64,000 nucleotides of DNA from positions 1 to 64,000 of the forward strand of contig NZ_KB889919.1 of NCBI RefSeq assembly GCF_000372805.1, written 5' to 3'. The notes beneath the pieces are model-generated. The model ran no database searches. It was not told where the DNA came from and was given only the letters and a program-made list of their open reading frames with translations. Positions 25,687 to 34,732 of the stretch are shown one piece after another. Position 1 is the first letter of the stretch; each line of letters opens with the position of its first letter. The stretch is from Marinobacter gelidimuriae. Its GTDB lineage: Bacteria > Pseudomonadota > Gammaproteobacteria > Pseudomonadales > Oleiphilaceae. A program made the position numbers and the translations under genes.

Positions 25687-27984
25687 TTAAGCCGCTTGCT
25701 CTGCCAGTTTTTGGCGCAGCTCCTTGGCGGCGTCCACCATGGCCCGCAGCGCTGGCTGCACTTCTTCCCAACGGCGGGTTTTCAGGCCGCAATCCGGGTT
25801 CACCCACAACCGCTGCGCCGGAATCCGTTCCGCTGCCTTGTTCATCAAGCTCGTAATCTGATCGACCTGCGGAATGTTCGGGGAGTGAATGTCGTATACA
25901 CCCGGGCCAATGTCGTTAGGGTAATCAAAGTTTTTGAAGGCGTTCAGCAGTTCCATGTCGGAGCGCGACGTTTCAATGGTAATCACGTCGGCGTCCATGC
26001 GGGCGATGGCAGCGATGATGTCGTTGAACTCCGAATAGCACATGTGGGTGTGAATCTGGGTTTGATCACTCACGCCGTTAGCGGTTATGCGGAAAGCGTC
26101 TACCGCCCATTGAAGATAGCTGTCCCAATCGGTCTGGCGTAATGGCAGGCCTTCGCGCAGCGCGGCTTCGTCAATCTGGATGATTTTCACACCAGCTGCC
26201 TCCAAATCCTGCACTTCCTCGCGAATCGCCAGCGCCAGCTGCAAACAGGTGTCACGGCGGGGTTGATCGTCGCGCACAAAGGACCAGTTCAGAATGGTGA
26301 CCGGGCCGGTCAGCATGCCTTTAAGCGGTTTGCTGGTGAGCGACTGGGCGTAGTTTATCCAGTCTACCGTCATCGCTTTTGGCCGCGAGATATCACCGAA
26401 CAGAATCGGTGGCTTCACACAGCGGGAGCCGTAAGACTGCACCCAGCCGAAGCGACTGAACACATAGCCGTCCAGCTGTTCGCCAAAATACTCCACCATG
26501 TCGTTACGTTCGGCTTCACCGTGCACCAGTACATCCAGTCCCAATTCTTCCTGCTGGCGGACACAGTGGGCGATTTCCTCTCGAATGCGCTCCTGGTAAG
26601 CGGCGGCATCCAGCTCACCCTTGCGAAATTGCAGTCGGGTTTGGCGAATCTCGGCGGTTTGCGGAAAAGATCCGATGGTGGTGGTTGGAAAGGCCGGCAG
26701 ATTCAAGTGCTGCTGTTGCAGAGCAATACGTTTGCCAAACAGGCTCTTGCGCTGGCCCAGTTCGGGCGTGATCGCCGCCACCGATGCGGCCACGTTTGGA
26801 TTGTGCACCCGCGTTGACCGGCGCCGGCTGGCCAGCGCTTCAGCGTTGGCGGTAAGTTCTGCCGCAACGGTGTCGCGGCCGTGGGTCAAGGCGCGGGCCA
26901 GCAGGTTCAGTTCTTCCAGTTTCTGTTGGGCGAAGGCCAGCCAGTTGCGTACTTCGGCATTTAGCTCGGTTTCCTGGGCCAGGTCCACCGGCACGTGCAG
27001 CAGTGAACAGGAAGGCGCTAGCCATAGCCGATCACCCAGTTTCTGCTGTATGGGTTCCAGCCAGTCCAGCGTTGCCGGCAGGTCGGTTTTCCAGATGTTG
27101 CGACCGCTTATGATTCCTAACGACAGCACTTTGTGGCTTGGCAACCAGTCAACCAGGCGTTGAACTTCCGCCGGTGCGCTAACGGCGTCCAGGTGCAGGC
27201 CCGCCACTGGCAGTTCACAGGCTAACTGCAGATTCTCACGCAGTTCGCCAAAGTAGGTGGTTAGTAGCAGCTTTACCGGTGCGGATTTGAACTGGTGGTA
27301 GGCGAGAGTAATGGCATGGCGCCAGTCGCTGTCCAGTTCGGTGACCAGCGCCGGCTCGTCAATCTGCACCCAGCTGGCGCCATTGTCCGCCAGGGTTTGC
27401 AGTAACTCGCCGTACACCGGCAGCAGTTTTTCTAACAGGGCCAGGCGGTCACTGTTGTCTTTGCTTTTGCCGAGTAATAGATAAGACACCGGGCCAAGAA
27501 TCACCGGTTTTGCGGCAATGCCTTGCGCGCGAGCTTCCGCCAGTTGCGCAATCAGGCGATCGGCGTTCAGACTGAACTCGGTGTTGGCGTGAAATTCCGG
27601 CACGATGTAGTGGTAGTTGGTGTCGAACCACTTGGTCATTTCGCCCGCATGAATGTTGCCACAAGCACTGTCGCTGGCGGAGCGGCCGCGTGCCACGCGG
27701 AAATAATGATCCAGCTCGGTGCCGTCGGTGGCGCTGGCGCGCTCGGGCAGGTTGCCCAGGGTAGCGCTCATGTCCAACACTTGGTCGTAGAGAGAAAAGT
27801 CCCCCACCGGCACCCAGTCCAGCCCCTGCGCCTGTTGTTGCTGCCAGTGTTTGGCGCGTAAAGTGGCTGCGGTGGACTGCAGTTCGTCAGCGTCGATTCT
27901 GCCCTGCCAGAAAGCTTCCTGAGCGAATTTTAGTTCGCGCTGGGCGCCAATGCGAGGAAATCCCAGGTTGTGGGTAATGGCCAT
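25687..27984 (-). CDS. metE: Cobalamin-independent methionine synthase
   Basis: A 765-residue enzyme that transfers a methyl group from methyltetrahydropteroyl-triglutamate to homocysteine. The N-terminal domain begins [16 protein letters not shown], and the C-terminal catalytic domain carries the zinc ligands in THMCYSEF and NPDCGLKTR. The start at complement 27984 is set by GGAG six bases upstream and by the family N-terminus. It is divergent from metR with a MetR box between them, the classical arrangement for activation by MetR with homocysteine. Confidence 0.97.
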   Translation of the reverse strand: MAITHNLGFPRIGAQRELKFAQEAFWQGRIDADELQSTAATLRAKHWQQQQAQGLDWVPVGDFSLYDQVLDMSATLGNLPERASATDGTELDHYFRVARGRSASDSACGNIHAGEMTKWFDTNYHYIVPEFHANTEFSLNADRLIAQLAEARAQGIAAKPVILGPVSYLLLGKSKDNSDRLALLEKLLPVYGELLQTLADNGASWVQIDEPALVTELDSDWRHAITLAYHQFKSAPVKLLLTTYFGELRENLQLACELPVAGLHLDAVSAPAEVQRLVDWLPSHKVLSLGIISGRNIWKTDLPATLDWLEPIQQKLGDRLWLAPSCSLLHVPVDLAQETELNAEVRNWLAFAQQKLEELNLLARALTHGRDTVAAELTANAEALASRRRSTRVHNPNVAASVAAITPELGQRKSLFGKRIALQQQHLNLPAFPTTTIGSFPQTAEIRQTRLQFRKGELDAAAYQERIREEIAHCVRQQEELGLDVLVHGEAERNDMVEYFGEQLDGYVFSRFGWVQSYGSRCVKPPILFGDISRPKAMTVDWINYAQSLTSKPLKGMLTGPVTILNWSFVRDDQPRRDTCLQLALAIREEVQDLEAAGVKIIQIDEAALREGLPLRQTDWDSYLQWAVDAFRITANGVSDQTQIHTHMCYSEFNDIIAAIARMDADVITIETSRSDMELLNAFKNFDYPNDIGPGVYDIHSPNIPQVDQITSLMNKAAERIPAQRLWVNPDCGLKTRRWEEVQPALRAMVDAAKELRQKLAEQAA

Positions 27985-28047
27985 GTTCATCTCCGGAATA
28001 AATCGTGTGTTTTGATTGCTATTGGTTATGAGCAATCAGATTACCGC

Positions 28048-28101
28048 TGAAGAGTTATGAAAAATAATGGTATTATTTCACATATCCATGAATTCTATTC
28101 A
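28048..28101. promoter_or_regulatory. metE-metR control region with MetR box
   Basis: TGAATTCTATTCA at 28089-28101 is an exact match to the TGAA-N5-TTCA MetR operator. A weaker half-matching site (TGAA-N5-ATGA) lies at 28048-28060, and an AT-rich imperfect inverted repeat spans 28058-28080. The stretch between the divergent starts is about 147 bases and should contain both promoters and operators. Confidence 0.7.
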
Positions 28102-28131
28102 CGTTAGGCTGAGCTATGAGTGGGCATATCT

Positions 28132-29100
28132 GTGATTGAACGTAACCATCTGGAAGTTCTGCGGGCCGTAAACGCGGGGGGCTCCTTGACCGCTGCTGCC
28201 GAACGCCTGCACCTGACCCAGTCGGCGCTGAGCCATTCCATCCGTAAACTGGAGCAGCAGCTCGGCACGCCTTTATGGCTGCGCGAAGGCCGGCAACTGC
28301 AGCTGACCCAGGCGGGCAAATACCTGCTGGCTCTGGCGAACCGTTTGCTGCCGCAATTCGAGCATGCAGAACTGCAAATCGACCAGTTCGCCCGTGGCCA
28401 GGCGGGCACTCTGCGTATTGGTATGGAATGCCACCCCTGTTATCAGTGGCTGTTAAAAGTGGTGGGGCCTTATCTGGGGCACTGGCCCATGGTAGACGTA
28501 GACGTAAAACAGAAATTTCAGTTTGGCGGTATTGGCGCGCTCTTTGGCCATGACATTGATCTGCTGGTAACGCCAGACCCGTTGCATCGGCCAGGCCTGG
28601 TGTTTGAACCGGTGTTTGATTACGAGCAGGTGCTGGTGGTGCACAGTGGCCATCGATTGGCACACAACGATTGGATCAGCGCGCAAGATCTGGAACCAGA
28701 AATTCTGATCACTTACCCGGTGGCGGTGGAGCGCCTGGATGTATACACACATCTCTTACTTCCGGCCAACATTCGCCCGGCGCGGCACAAAACCATCGAA
28801 ACCACCGACATTATGTTGCAGATGGTCGCTGCCGGCCGCGGTGTAGCGGCTCTGCCACGTTGGCTGGTGCAGGAATACCAGCAGCGTATGGCCATTGTGC
28901 CGGTGCAGCTGGGCGAAACGGGCATTGGTAAACAGATCTTTCTGGGCTGTCGCGAGCGCGACCGCAATGTGGATTACCTCAGTGCGTTTATGAAGCTGGC
29001 TACAGAGGTTCGCTGGCAGGGTATCGGGCAGGGCATCGGGCAGGGCATCGCGCCAGGCGTTTTATCTGGTGTCATATCAGATGTCGTATCGACGAATTAG
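28132..29100 (+). CDS. metR: LysR-type regulator of methionine synthesis
   Basis: A 322-residue LysR-family activator. The N-terminal helix-turn-helix reads GSLTAAAERLHLTQSALSHS, followed by the effector domain that senses homocysteine. The GTG at 28132 is preferred (MIERNHLEVLRA, the usual MetR beginning) over GTG at 28120. Divergence from metE supports the name. The last residues contain a repeated GQGI motif from a 12-bp DNA repeat (29024-29052) that extends the tail beyond the family norm. Confidence 0.9.
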   Translation: MIERNHLEVLRAVNAGGSLTAAAERLHLTQSALSHSIRKLEQQLGTPLWLREGRQLQLTQAGKYLLALANRLLPQFEHAELQIDQFARGQAGTLRIGMECHPCYQWLLKVVGPYLGHWPMVDVDVKQKFQFGGIGALFGHDIDLLVTPDPLHRPGLVFEPVFDYEQVLVVHSGHRLAHNDWISAQDLEPEILITYPVAVERLDVYTHLLLPANIRPARHKTIETTDIMLQMVAAGRGVAALPRWLVQEYQQRMAIVPVQLGETGIGKQIFLGCRERDRNVDYLSAFMKLATEVRWQGIGQGIGQGIAPGVLSGVISDVVSTN

Positions 29101-29181
29101 CCAGACGAGACGCCCCTTGTTCCGCTAAAATGCGGCCAATCTATTACTACAAACCCATTTTAACTTATCAGGATTCGACCG

Positions 29182-29571
29182 ATGAGCGATGTTCCCTCTG
29201 ATTTGAAATACCTTGAAACCCACCAGTGGGTGCGGGTAGATGAAAGCGGCCTGGCCACCGTGGGCATTACCGGTTTTGCCCAGCAGCAGTTGGGCGACGT
29301 GGTTTATATTGGCGTTCCAGAGCTGGGTACCACGGTGACCGGCGGCGAAGAAGCCGGCGTGGCGGAATCGGTCAAATCTGCCTCAGACGTATTCAGCCCG
29401 GTGACCGGCGAAGTGGTCGAAATTAACGAGCGGCTAGAAGACGAGCCGGAAAAAGTGAACGAAGACCCTTACGGCGAAGGCTGGCTGTTTCGGGTGAAAA
29501 TGACCGACGACGGCGAGCTTGATGGCCTGATGGATGCAGACACTTACAGCGACCTGGTCGCAGCGGAGTAA
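29182..29571 (+). CDS. gcvH: Glycine cleavage system H protein
   Basis: A 129-residue lipoyl carrier that shuttles the aminomethyl group between P and T proteins of the glycine cleavage system. The lipoylation site is K65 in ESVKSASD. The neighbours are metR and rlmI; gcvP and gcvT are not in the window, so this may be a stand-alone copy. H protein may also serve lipoyl transfer to other enzymes (established for some organisms). rlmI starts nine bases after the stop, so the two are probably co-transcribed. Confidence 0.95.
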   Translation: MSDVPSDLKYLETHQWVRVDESGLATVGITGFAQQQLGDVVYIGVPELGTTVTGGEEAGVAESVKSASDVFSPVTGEVVEINERLEDEPEKVNEDPYGEGWLFRVKMTDDGELDGLMDADTYSDLVAAE

Positions 29572-29580
29572 CAATCTTTT

Positions 29581-30777
29581 ATGAATTTCCCGGTGTTATA
29601 CCTCCGCAAAGGCGCCGAGCGCCGTCTGCGGGCAGGCCACTTGTGGGTCTACAGTAATGAAGTGGATGTCAAACGCTCGCCGCTGACCGGCTTCGAAGCC
29701 GGTGTTCAGGCAGAGCTGCGCGCATCGAACGACAAGCCTTTGGGCACCGTGTTTGTGAATCCCCATGCGTTGATTTGTGGCCGGCTGATTAGCCGTGACC
29801 CAACCCATGGCATGACCCCACAACGGCTTACCCAGCGCATGGAAGTTGCGCTGGAATTGCGCCAGCGGCTGTTTAACAAGCCGTTTTACCGCTGGGTTTT
29901 TGGTGACAGCGATGGCCTGTCCGGGCTGGTGATTGACCGCTTCGGGGACACCGTGGTGGTGCAAATTTCCAGCGCCGGCATGGAACAGATGAAAGAAGCC
30001 ATTGTCCGCGCCATACAAAGGCTGACCCAAGCCAGCTCTATTGTGCTGAAGAACGACGGCAAAATGCGCAAAGTGGAAGGTCTGGAAAGCTATGTGGAGC
30101 AGGCCCACGGCAGCGCCCCTGAAATGCTTCAGCTGGAAGAAAACGGCGTCAAGTTTGAAGTGCCGCTGGCGGGCGGGCAGAAAACCGGCTGGTTTTACGA
30201 CCACCGCATGAACCGTGCGCGTTTGCAGGCCTACGCGCCGGGCAAACGGGTGCTGGATGTATTCAGTTACGTGGGCGGTTGGGGCATACAGGCCGCCAGT
30301 GCCGGCGCCACCAGCGTGACCTGCATAGACAGCTCGGCGTCAGCCATTGAGTCGGTGCACCACAACGCCCGCCTGAACGGACTGACGAATGTTGATACGA
30401 TTGAAGGCGACGCCTTTGACGCGTTAAAAGCATTGGCGGATGAAAAACAGAAATTCGACATTGTGGTGCTAGACCCACCTGCACTGATACCCCGCCGCCG
30501 CGACCAGAAAGCCGGTGAGCAAGCCTATGCCCGCTTGAATCAGCTGGGTTTGCGCCTGCTGGAGCGGGACGGCTTACTGGTGTCGGCATCTTGCTCTATG
30601 CACTTGTCCCAGGAAAAGTTGGTAGACATCATCCGCGGTAGCGGGCGCAAAATTGACCGCTTTGTGCAGCTGCTGGAGCAGGGCCATCAGGCGCCAGACC
30701 ACCCGATTATTCCGGGCATTGCGGAAACCGATTACATCAAATCCTGCTTTGTGCGATCGCTAACCGGGTTTTTATAG
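29581..30777 (+). CDS. rlmI: 23S rRNA (cytosine-C5)-methyltransferase, RlmI family
   Basis: A 398-residue SAM-dependent methyltransferase. It has an N-terminal PUA RNA-binding domain (RKGAERRLRAGHLWVYSNEV), then an EEI domain, and a Rossmann domain with VLDVFSYVGGWGIQAA, LDPPA and SASCSMHLS, where the cysteine is the likely catalytic residue. It should methylate C1962 of 23S rRNA (E. coli numbering). It ends just before a REP-like palindrome. Confidence 0.9.
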   Translation: MNFPVLYLRKGAERRLRAGHLWVYSNEVDVKRSPLTGFEAGVQAELRASNDKPLGTVFVNPHALICGRLISRDPTHGMTPQRLTQRMEVALELRQRLFNKPFYRWVFGDSDGLSGLVIDRFGDTVVVQISSAGMEQMKEAIVRAIQRLTQASSIVLKNDGKMRKVEGLESYVEQAHGSAPEMLQLEENGVKFEVPLAGGQKTGWFYDHRMNRARLQAYAPGKRVLDVFSYVGGWGIQAASAGATSVTCIDSSASAIESVHHNARLNGLTNVDTIEGDAFDALKALADEKQKFDIVVLDPPALIPRRRDQKAGEQAYARLNQLGLRLLERDGLLVSASCSMHLSQEKLVDIIRGSGRKIDRFVQLLEQGHQAPDHPIIPGIAETDYIKSCFVRSLTGFL

Positions 30778-30796
30778 CCCCGGCTGTCAGTATCGG

Positions 30797-30821
30797 GGGG
30801 ACAGACTTCAAGTCTGTCCCC
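30797..30821. repeat. REP-like palindrome, copy 1
   Basis: GGGGACAGACTT and its perfect complement flank a single C (centre 30809). It lies between the convergent ends of rlmI and the HAD gene and may also end transcription. A near-identical palindrome occurs at 63.6 kb. Such elements (GGGGACRGATTTC type) are commonly mobilised by REP-associated tyrosine transposases. Confidence 0.75.
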
Positions 30822-30826
30822 GAGCC

Positions 30827-31483
30827 TTAATCCCGCAGCGACATAACGGGCCAGCCGCGCTCGCCGGCCATGGCTTCCAGGCGCGAATCCGGATCAACCA
30901 CCACCGGATTCGCAACCTGCTCCAGCAGCGGCGCATCGTTGATGGAATCGCTGTAAAACCAGGCGCCGTCCAATGACTCATCGTTTTCATTCAGCCACTG
31001 CTTCAGGCGCGTTACCTTTCCGCCCTGAAAACTGGGCGTGCCCGACACCTCTCCGGTAAAGCGGCTATTCACCACTTCCGGGTTGGTGGCAATCAAGTGC
31101 TCAATGCCTAAAAGGTCGGCGATTGGCCTGGTAATAAAATGATTGGTGGCGGTAATAATCATCAGTGTGTGGCCTTGGCTGCGATGCTGGTGCAGCAGTT
31201 CGGCGGCTTTGGTTTGCAGCATCGGTTGCACGTGGCTGGCCATAAAACGCTCGCGCATGGAGTGCAGTTCGTCCATTGAAAACTGCGCCAGGGGTTCCAG
31301 CACAAAACGCTGATAGCGAAACACGTCCAGCTCGCCGCTCAGGTAATCCTGATAAAACCGATCATTGGCTTTGCGGTGCGCATCGGCGTCTACAATGCCT
31401 TGCGCTGCCAGAAAAATGCCCCAGGCGTGGTCGCTGTCGCCGTTCAGCAAGGTGTTGTCCAGATCGAATATGGCCAGAGTCAT
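30827..31483 (-). CDS. HAD-superfamily IB hydrolase (phosphoserine phosphatase-like)
   Basis: A 218-residue cytosolic phosphatase of the HAD-IB subfamily. Motif I is FDLDNTLLNGDSD, motif II is IITATN, motif III follows at GGKVTRL, and motif IV is YSDSINDAPLL. The start at complement 31483 (MTLAIFDLDN) or the ATG just before it at 31486 both fit a GAGG ribosome site. It is divergent from rppH, as in Pseudomonas PA0335-PA0336. The substrate is not known; it resembles SerB but is not the standard serB. Confidence 0.85.
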   Translation of the reverse strand: MTLAIFDLDNTLLNGDSDHAWGIFLAAQGIVDADAHRKANDRFYQDYLSGELDVFRYQRFVLEPLAQFSMDELHSMRERFMASHVQPMLQTKAAELLHQHRSQGHTLMIITATNHFITRPIADLLGIEHLIATNPEVVNSRFTGEVSGTPSFQGGKVTRLKQWLNENDESLDGAWFYSDSINDAPLLEQVANPVVVDPDSRLEAMAGERGWPVMSLRD

Positions 31484-31679
31484 CATTTTGCCTCGGTGAT
31501 TAAGGTGGCTGAAAGCCGGCACTTACCGGCGTCTCGAAGTGTGCAGCAGTTTATCATGGCCGCACGCAAACAGCCGTGATTGCCGATTTCTTGGGATTCT
31601 GCAAGAATGAGAGCAGCTTGGAAAAATCCGGCCGTCGCATTTTGCCGCGGTTAACCGACTCTTAAAGAGGTACTGACCC

Positions 31680-32162
31680 GTGATTGACTCAGACGGTTTC
31701 AGACCCAACGTCGGAATCATTCTGGCCAACCACAAAGGGCAAGTGTTGTGGGCGAGGCGCATAGGCCAAAACTCCTGGCAGTTCCCGCAAGGCGGAATTC
31801 ATCAGGATGAAACACCGGAACAGGCATTGTACCGGGAGCTTGGGGAGGAAGTTGGGCTGTGCGCCCGCGATGTGGAAATTATCAGTTGTACGCGGGGCTG
31901 GTTGCGATACCGCTTGCCGCGGCGGATGGTTCGCCACAATTCGCACCCGTTGTGTGTAGGGCAAAAACAGAAATGGTTCCTGCTGGGGATGCTTTCGCCA
32001 GACGCGCAGGTATGCGTAGATGGTACCGATTCACCGGAATTCGACGGCTGGCAGTGGGTAAGCTACTGGTACCCGTTGGGGCAGGTGATCTCATTCAAAA
32101 AAGAAGTCTACCGACGTGCGCTGCGCGAGCTGGCGCCGCGGCTGTTCCATAACATGGAGTAG
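31680..32162 (+). CDS. rppH: RNA pyrophosphohydrolase
   Basis: A 160-residue Nudix enzyme that removes pyrophosphate from the 5' end of mRNAs and so starts their decay. It begins [15 protein letters not shown] with GTG at 31680. The Nudix box [22 protein letters not shown] is complete (read in two parts). Position before ptsP matches Pseudomonas PA0336-PA0337 and other gammaproteobacteria. Confidence 0.95.
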   Translation: MIDSDGFRPNVGIILANHKGQVLWARRIGQNSWQFPQGGIHQDETPEQALYRELGEEVGLCARDVEIISCTRGWLRYRLPRRMVRHNSHPLCVGQKQKWFLLGMLSPDAQVCVDGTDSPEFDGWQWVSYWYPLGQVISFKKEVYRRALRELAPRLFHNME

Positions 32163-32225
32163 GCGCGGCGTGCCGAGCACAACCGGCGCTTGAAGGAATA
32201 ATCATGACGACGGGCTAATCCCAAC

Positions 32226-34538
32226 ATGCTGAGTACATTGCGAACGATCATCCAGGAAGTAAACAGCGCCCGCGACCTGCAGGAGGCGCTGAGCATTATT
32301 GTTTCGCGTGTGCAAAAAGCCATAAACACCGAAGTGTGTTCGGTGTATCTGTTAGACCCTGCTACCAACCGCTACGTACTGATGGCCACTGAAGGGCTGT
32401 ACCGCAAAGCCGTGGGCAAGGTTAGCCTGGGTTGTTCCGAGGGCCTTGTGGGCCTTGTGGGCTCGCGGGAAGAGCTGATTAATCTGGAAGATGCGCCTTC
32501 CCATCCCCGTTACCGTTACTTTCCTGAAACCGGCGAAGAACGCTTCCGCTCGTTTCTGGGTGTGCCCATTATTCACCATCGCCGCCTGATGGGTGTATTG
32601 GTCGTGCAGCAGCGTGAGAGTTCCCGCAGTTTTAATGAAGGCGAAGAAGCCTTTATGGTGACTATCTCGGCTCAGCTCAGCGGGGTGATCGCCCACAGCG
32701 AGGCCACGGGCGCCATTGGTGGTTTGTCGCTCACCGGCGAGGAAGCTCATGACATCGGTTTTGACGGCGTGCCCGGCGCCCCCGGCGTGGCCATTGGCAC
32801 CGGCGTAACCGTTTACCCGGCGGCAGACCTTGACCTTGTGCCGGAAAAAACCACGGATGATATTGAGCACGAACTGGACCTGTTCCAGTGCGCGGTAAGT
32901 GCCGTGCGCGAAGACATCGAACGGGTAGCAGCACGACTGGCTTCGCAGCTGAGGCCGCAGGAACAGGCGTTGTTTGATGTGTACCTGCGCATGCTCAGCG
33001 ATGAAGCTCTGCCGGACGAAGTTAACGGTAAAATTCGCGAAGGTAACTGGGCCCAGGGATCGCTGAAACAGGTTGTGCAGCAGTACGTGCGCAATTTCGA
33101 GATGATGGATGATCATTATCTGCAGGAGCGGGCGGTAGACGTGCGCGACCTGGGTCGGCGTTTGTTGTCGCACCTGCAGGAAGGCGAGCAAGCCGGCCTG
33201 GAATATCCCGAACGCACCGTATTGGTGAGTGAAGAAATCACCCCCGCTATGCTGGGCGAAGTGCCCAAGGGCCAGTTGGTGGGATTGGTTTCGGTGAAAG
33301 GCTCCAGCCACTCCCACGTGGCCATTCTGGCTCGCGCCATGGGCATACCCACGGTAATGGGGCTGGTTGACATACCGGTGAATCAGCTCGACGGCAAGGA
33401 ACTGGTGGTAGACGGCTTCGAAGGCCAGATCTTCGCGTCGCCATCGGCGGATTTGCGCGCTTATTTCCAAGTTATCTGCGACGAAGAAAAAGAGCTGATT
33501 CGCGGCCTCGAAGCCCTGCGCGATTTGCCTTGTGAAACCACCGACCATCACCGGGTATCCATGCTGGTAAACACCGGGTTGATGACCGACGTGGTGCGGT
33601 CGCTGACTCACGGCGCCGAAGGCATTGGTCTGTACCGCACGGAAGTGCCGTTCATGATTAAAGATCGCTTCCCTTCGGAACAGGAACAGCGCGAATACTA
33701 CCGCGAGCAGTTGGAAGCCTTTGCGCCTAACCCGGTGACCATGCGCACCCTGGATATCGGCGGCGACAAGTGCCTGACGTATTTCCCCATCCACGAGGAA
33801 AATCCGTTTCTGGGCTGGCGTGGCATACGCGTCACCCTGGACCACCCGGAGATTTTCCAGCTACAGGTGCGGGCGATGATGAAGGCCAGCGAAGGCCTGA
33901 ACAATTTGCAGATTATGCTGCCAATGATCAGCAATATTTCCGAAGTGGAAGAGTCTCTTCATCTGATTTACCGCGTATATCACGAAGTGCGTGAAGACGG
34001 TTACAACATCCATATGCCAAAAGTGGGCGTAATGATAGAGGTGCCGGCAGCGGTATACCAGATACGCGAATTGGCCGACCGGGTGGATTTTCTGTCGGTG
34101 GGTACCAACGATTTAACCCAATATTTACTGGCGGTAGACCGTAACAACCCCCGTGTGGCGCCGCTGTACCATTCCTACCACCCAGCTGTGTTGCAGGCGC
34201 TGGTGCGTATTGCCCAGGACGCCCATGCCGTGGGCAAGCCGGTGGGCGTGTGTGGCGAATTGGCGGGAGACCCGGGCGGCGCCGTATTGCTGATGGCCAT
34301 GGGCTACGATTCACTGTCGATGAACGCAGCCAGCCTGCCAAAAGTGAAATCGGTGATTCGCAGTGTCAGCCTTGAGTGGGCGACAAATTTGTTAGAGGAC
34401 ATCCTGCTGTTGGATTCGCCCCATGTGATCAAAAGCTGTGTCGACCTGGCGTTGCGTAATGCCGGATTTGGCCGCTATATGCGGCCCGGAAAATCCACTG
34501 GCAAAACCTTGGCAGAGGTAGCCTCGGCATCCGCCTGA
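32226..34538 (+). CDS. ptsP: Phosphoenolpyruvate-protein phosphotransferase of the nitrogen PTS (EI-Ntr)
   Basis: A 770-residue regulatory enzyme I. An N-terminal GAF domain (about residues 5-160) is followed by the EI-N domain, the phosphohistidine domain with active histidine H364 in SSHSHVAIL, and the PEP-binding barrel with TLDIGGDK and VGTNDLTQYLLAVDR. It passes phosphate from PEP to NPr and EIIA-Ntr, linking nitrogen and carbon status to regulation. Length matches the Pseudomonas protein. It is 63 bases downstream of rppH and probably co-transcribed. Confidence 0.95.
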   Translation: MLSTLRTIIQEVNSARDLQEALSIIVSRVQKAINTEVCSVYLLDPATNRYVLMATEGLYRKAVGKVSLGCSEGLVGLVGSREELINLEDAPSHPRYRYFPETGEERFRSFLGVPIIHHRRLMGVLVVQQRESSRSFNEGEEAFMVTISAQLSGVIAHSEATGAIGGLSLTGEEAHDIGFDGVPGAPGVAIGTGVTVYPAADLDLVPEKTTDDIEHELDLFQCAVSAVREDIERVAARLASQLRPQEQALFDVYLRMLSDEALPDEVNGKIREGNWAQGSLKQVVQQYVRNFEMMDDHYLQERAVDVRDLGRRLLSHLQEGEQAGLEYPERTVLVSEEITPAMLGEVPKGQLVGLVSVKGSSHSHVAILARAMGIPTVMGLVDIPVNQLDGKELVVDGFEGQIFASPSADLRAYFQVICDEEKELIRGLEALRDLPCETTDHHRVSMLVNTGLMTDVVRSLTHGAEGIGLYRTEVPFMIKDRFPSEQEQREYYREQLEAFAPNPVTMRTLDIGGDKCLTYFPIHEENPFLGWRGIRVTLDHPEIFQLQVRAMMKASEGLNNLQIMLPMISNISEVEESLHLIYRVYHEVREDGYNIHMPKVGVMIEVPAAVYQIRELADRVDFLSVGTNDLTQYLLAVDRNNPRVAPLYHSYHPAVLQALVRIAQDAHAVGKPVGVCGELAGDPGGAVLLMAMGYDSLSMNAASLPKVKSVIRSVSLEWATNLLEDILLLDSPHVIKSCVDLALRNAGFGRYMRPGKSTGKTLAEVASASA

Positions 34539-34559
34539 ATAACATGAGAAGGCCAAGCT

Positions 34560-34662
34560 ATGAGTAACGGCAAACTGACAAAAAACGCAGCCGGCGAACG
34601 CAGCGAGCGGCAAAAAACCCCGAATCGGTCTGGCGTTAGGCGGTGGCGGCCCGATTGGCGCG
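34560..34662 (+). pseudogene. Patatin-like phospholipase, N-terminal remnant
   Basis: ATG at 34560, with GAGAAGG upstream, opens MSNGKLTKNAAGERSE. After this a one-base shift within an A-run gives PRIGLALGGGGPIGA, the oxyanion-hole motif at the beginning of patatin-like lipases. The gene then stops being recognisable, and the catalytic GXSXG and DGG motifs are absent. It lies directly after ptsP and against hslU, and looks like a scar left by deletion. Confidence 0.6.
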
Positions 34663-34693
34663 CGACCAGCAGGCACTCCTGCCCTGGTCGCGG
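34660..34693. repeat. Inverted repeat at the end of the patatin remnant
   Basis: CGCGACCAG and CTGGTCGCG form a 9-bp perfect stem with a smaller CAGG/CCTG stem inside. It has no T-run. It may help end transcription between the convergent ptsP and hslU units. Confidence 0.5.
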
Positions 34694-34732
34694 CTTTAGC
34701 TCTCATCCGCTACAGGCTTCAGCTCTCGCACG

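Noticed and set aside
32352-33845. 497-codon antisense frame over ptsP
   Set aside because: Shadow of a GC-rich coding strand; ptsP is complete with all motifs, and the antisense translation shows no domain.
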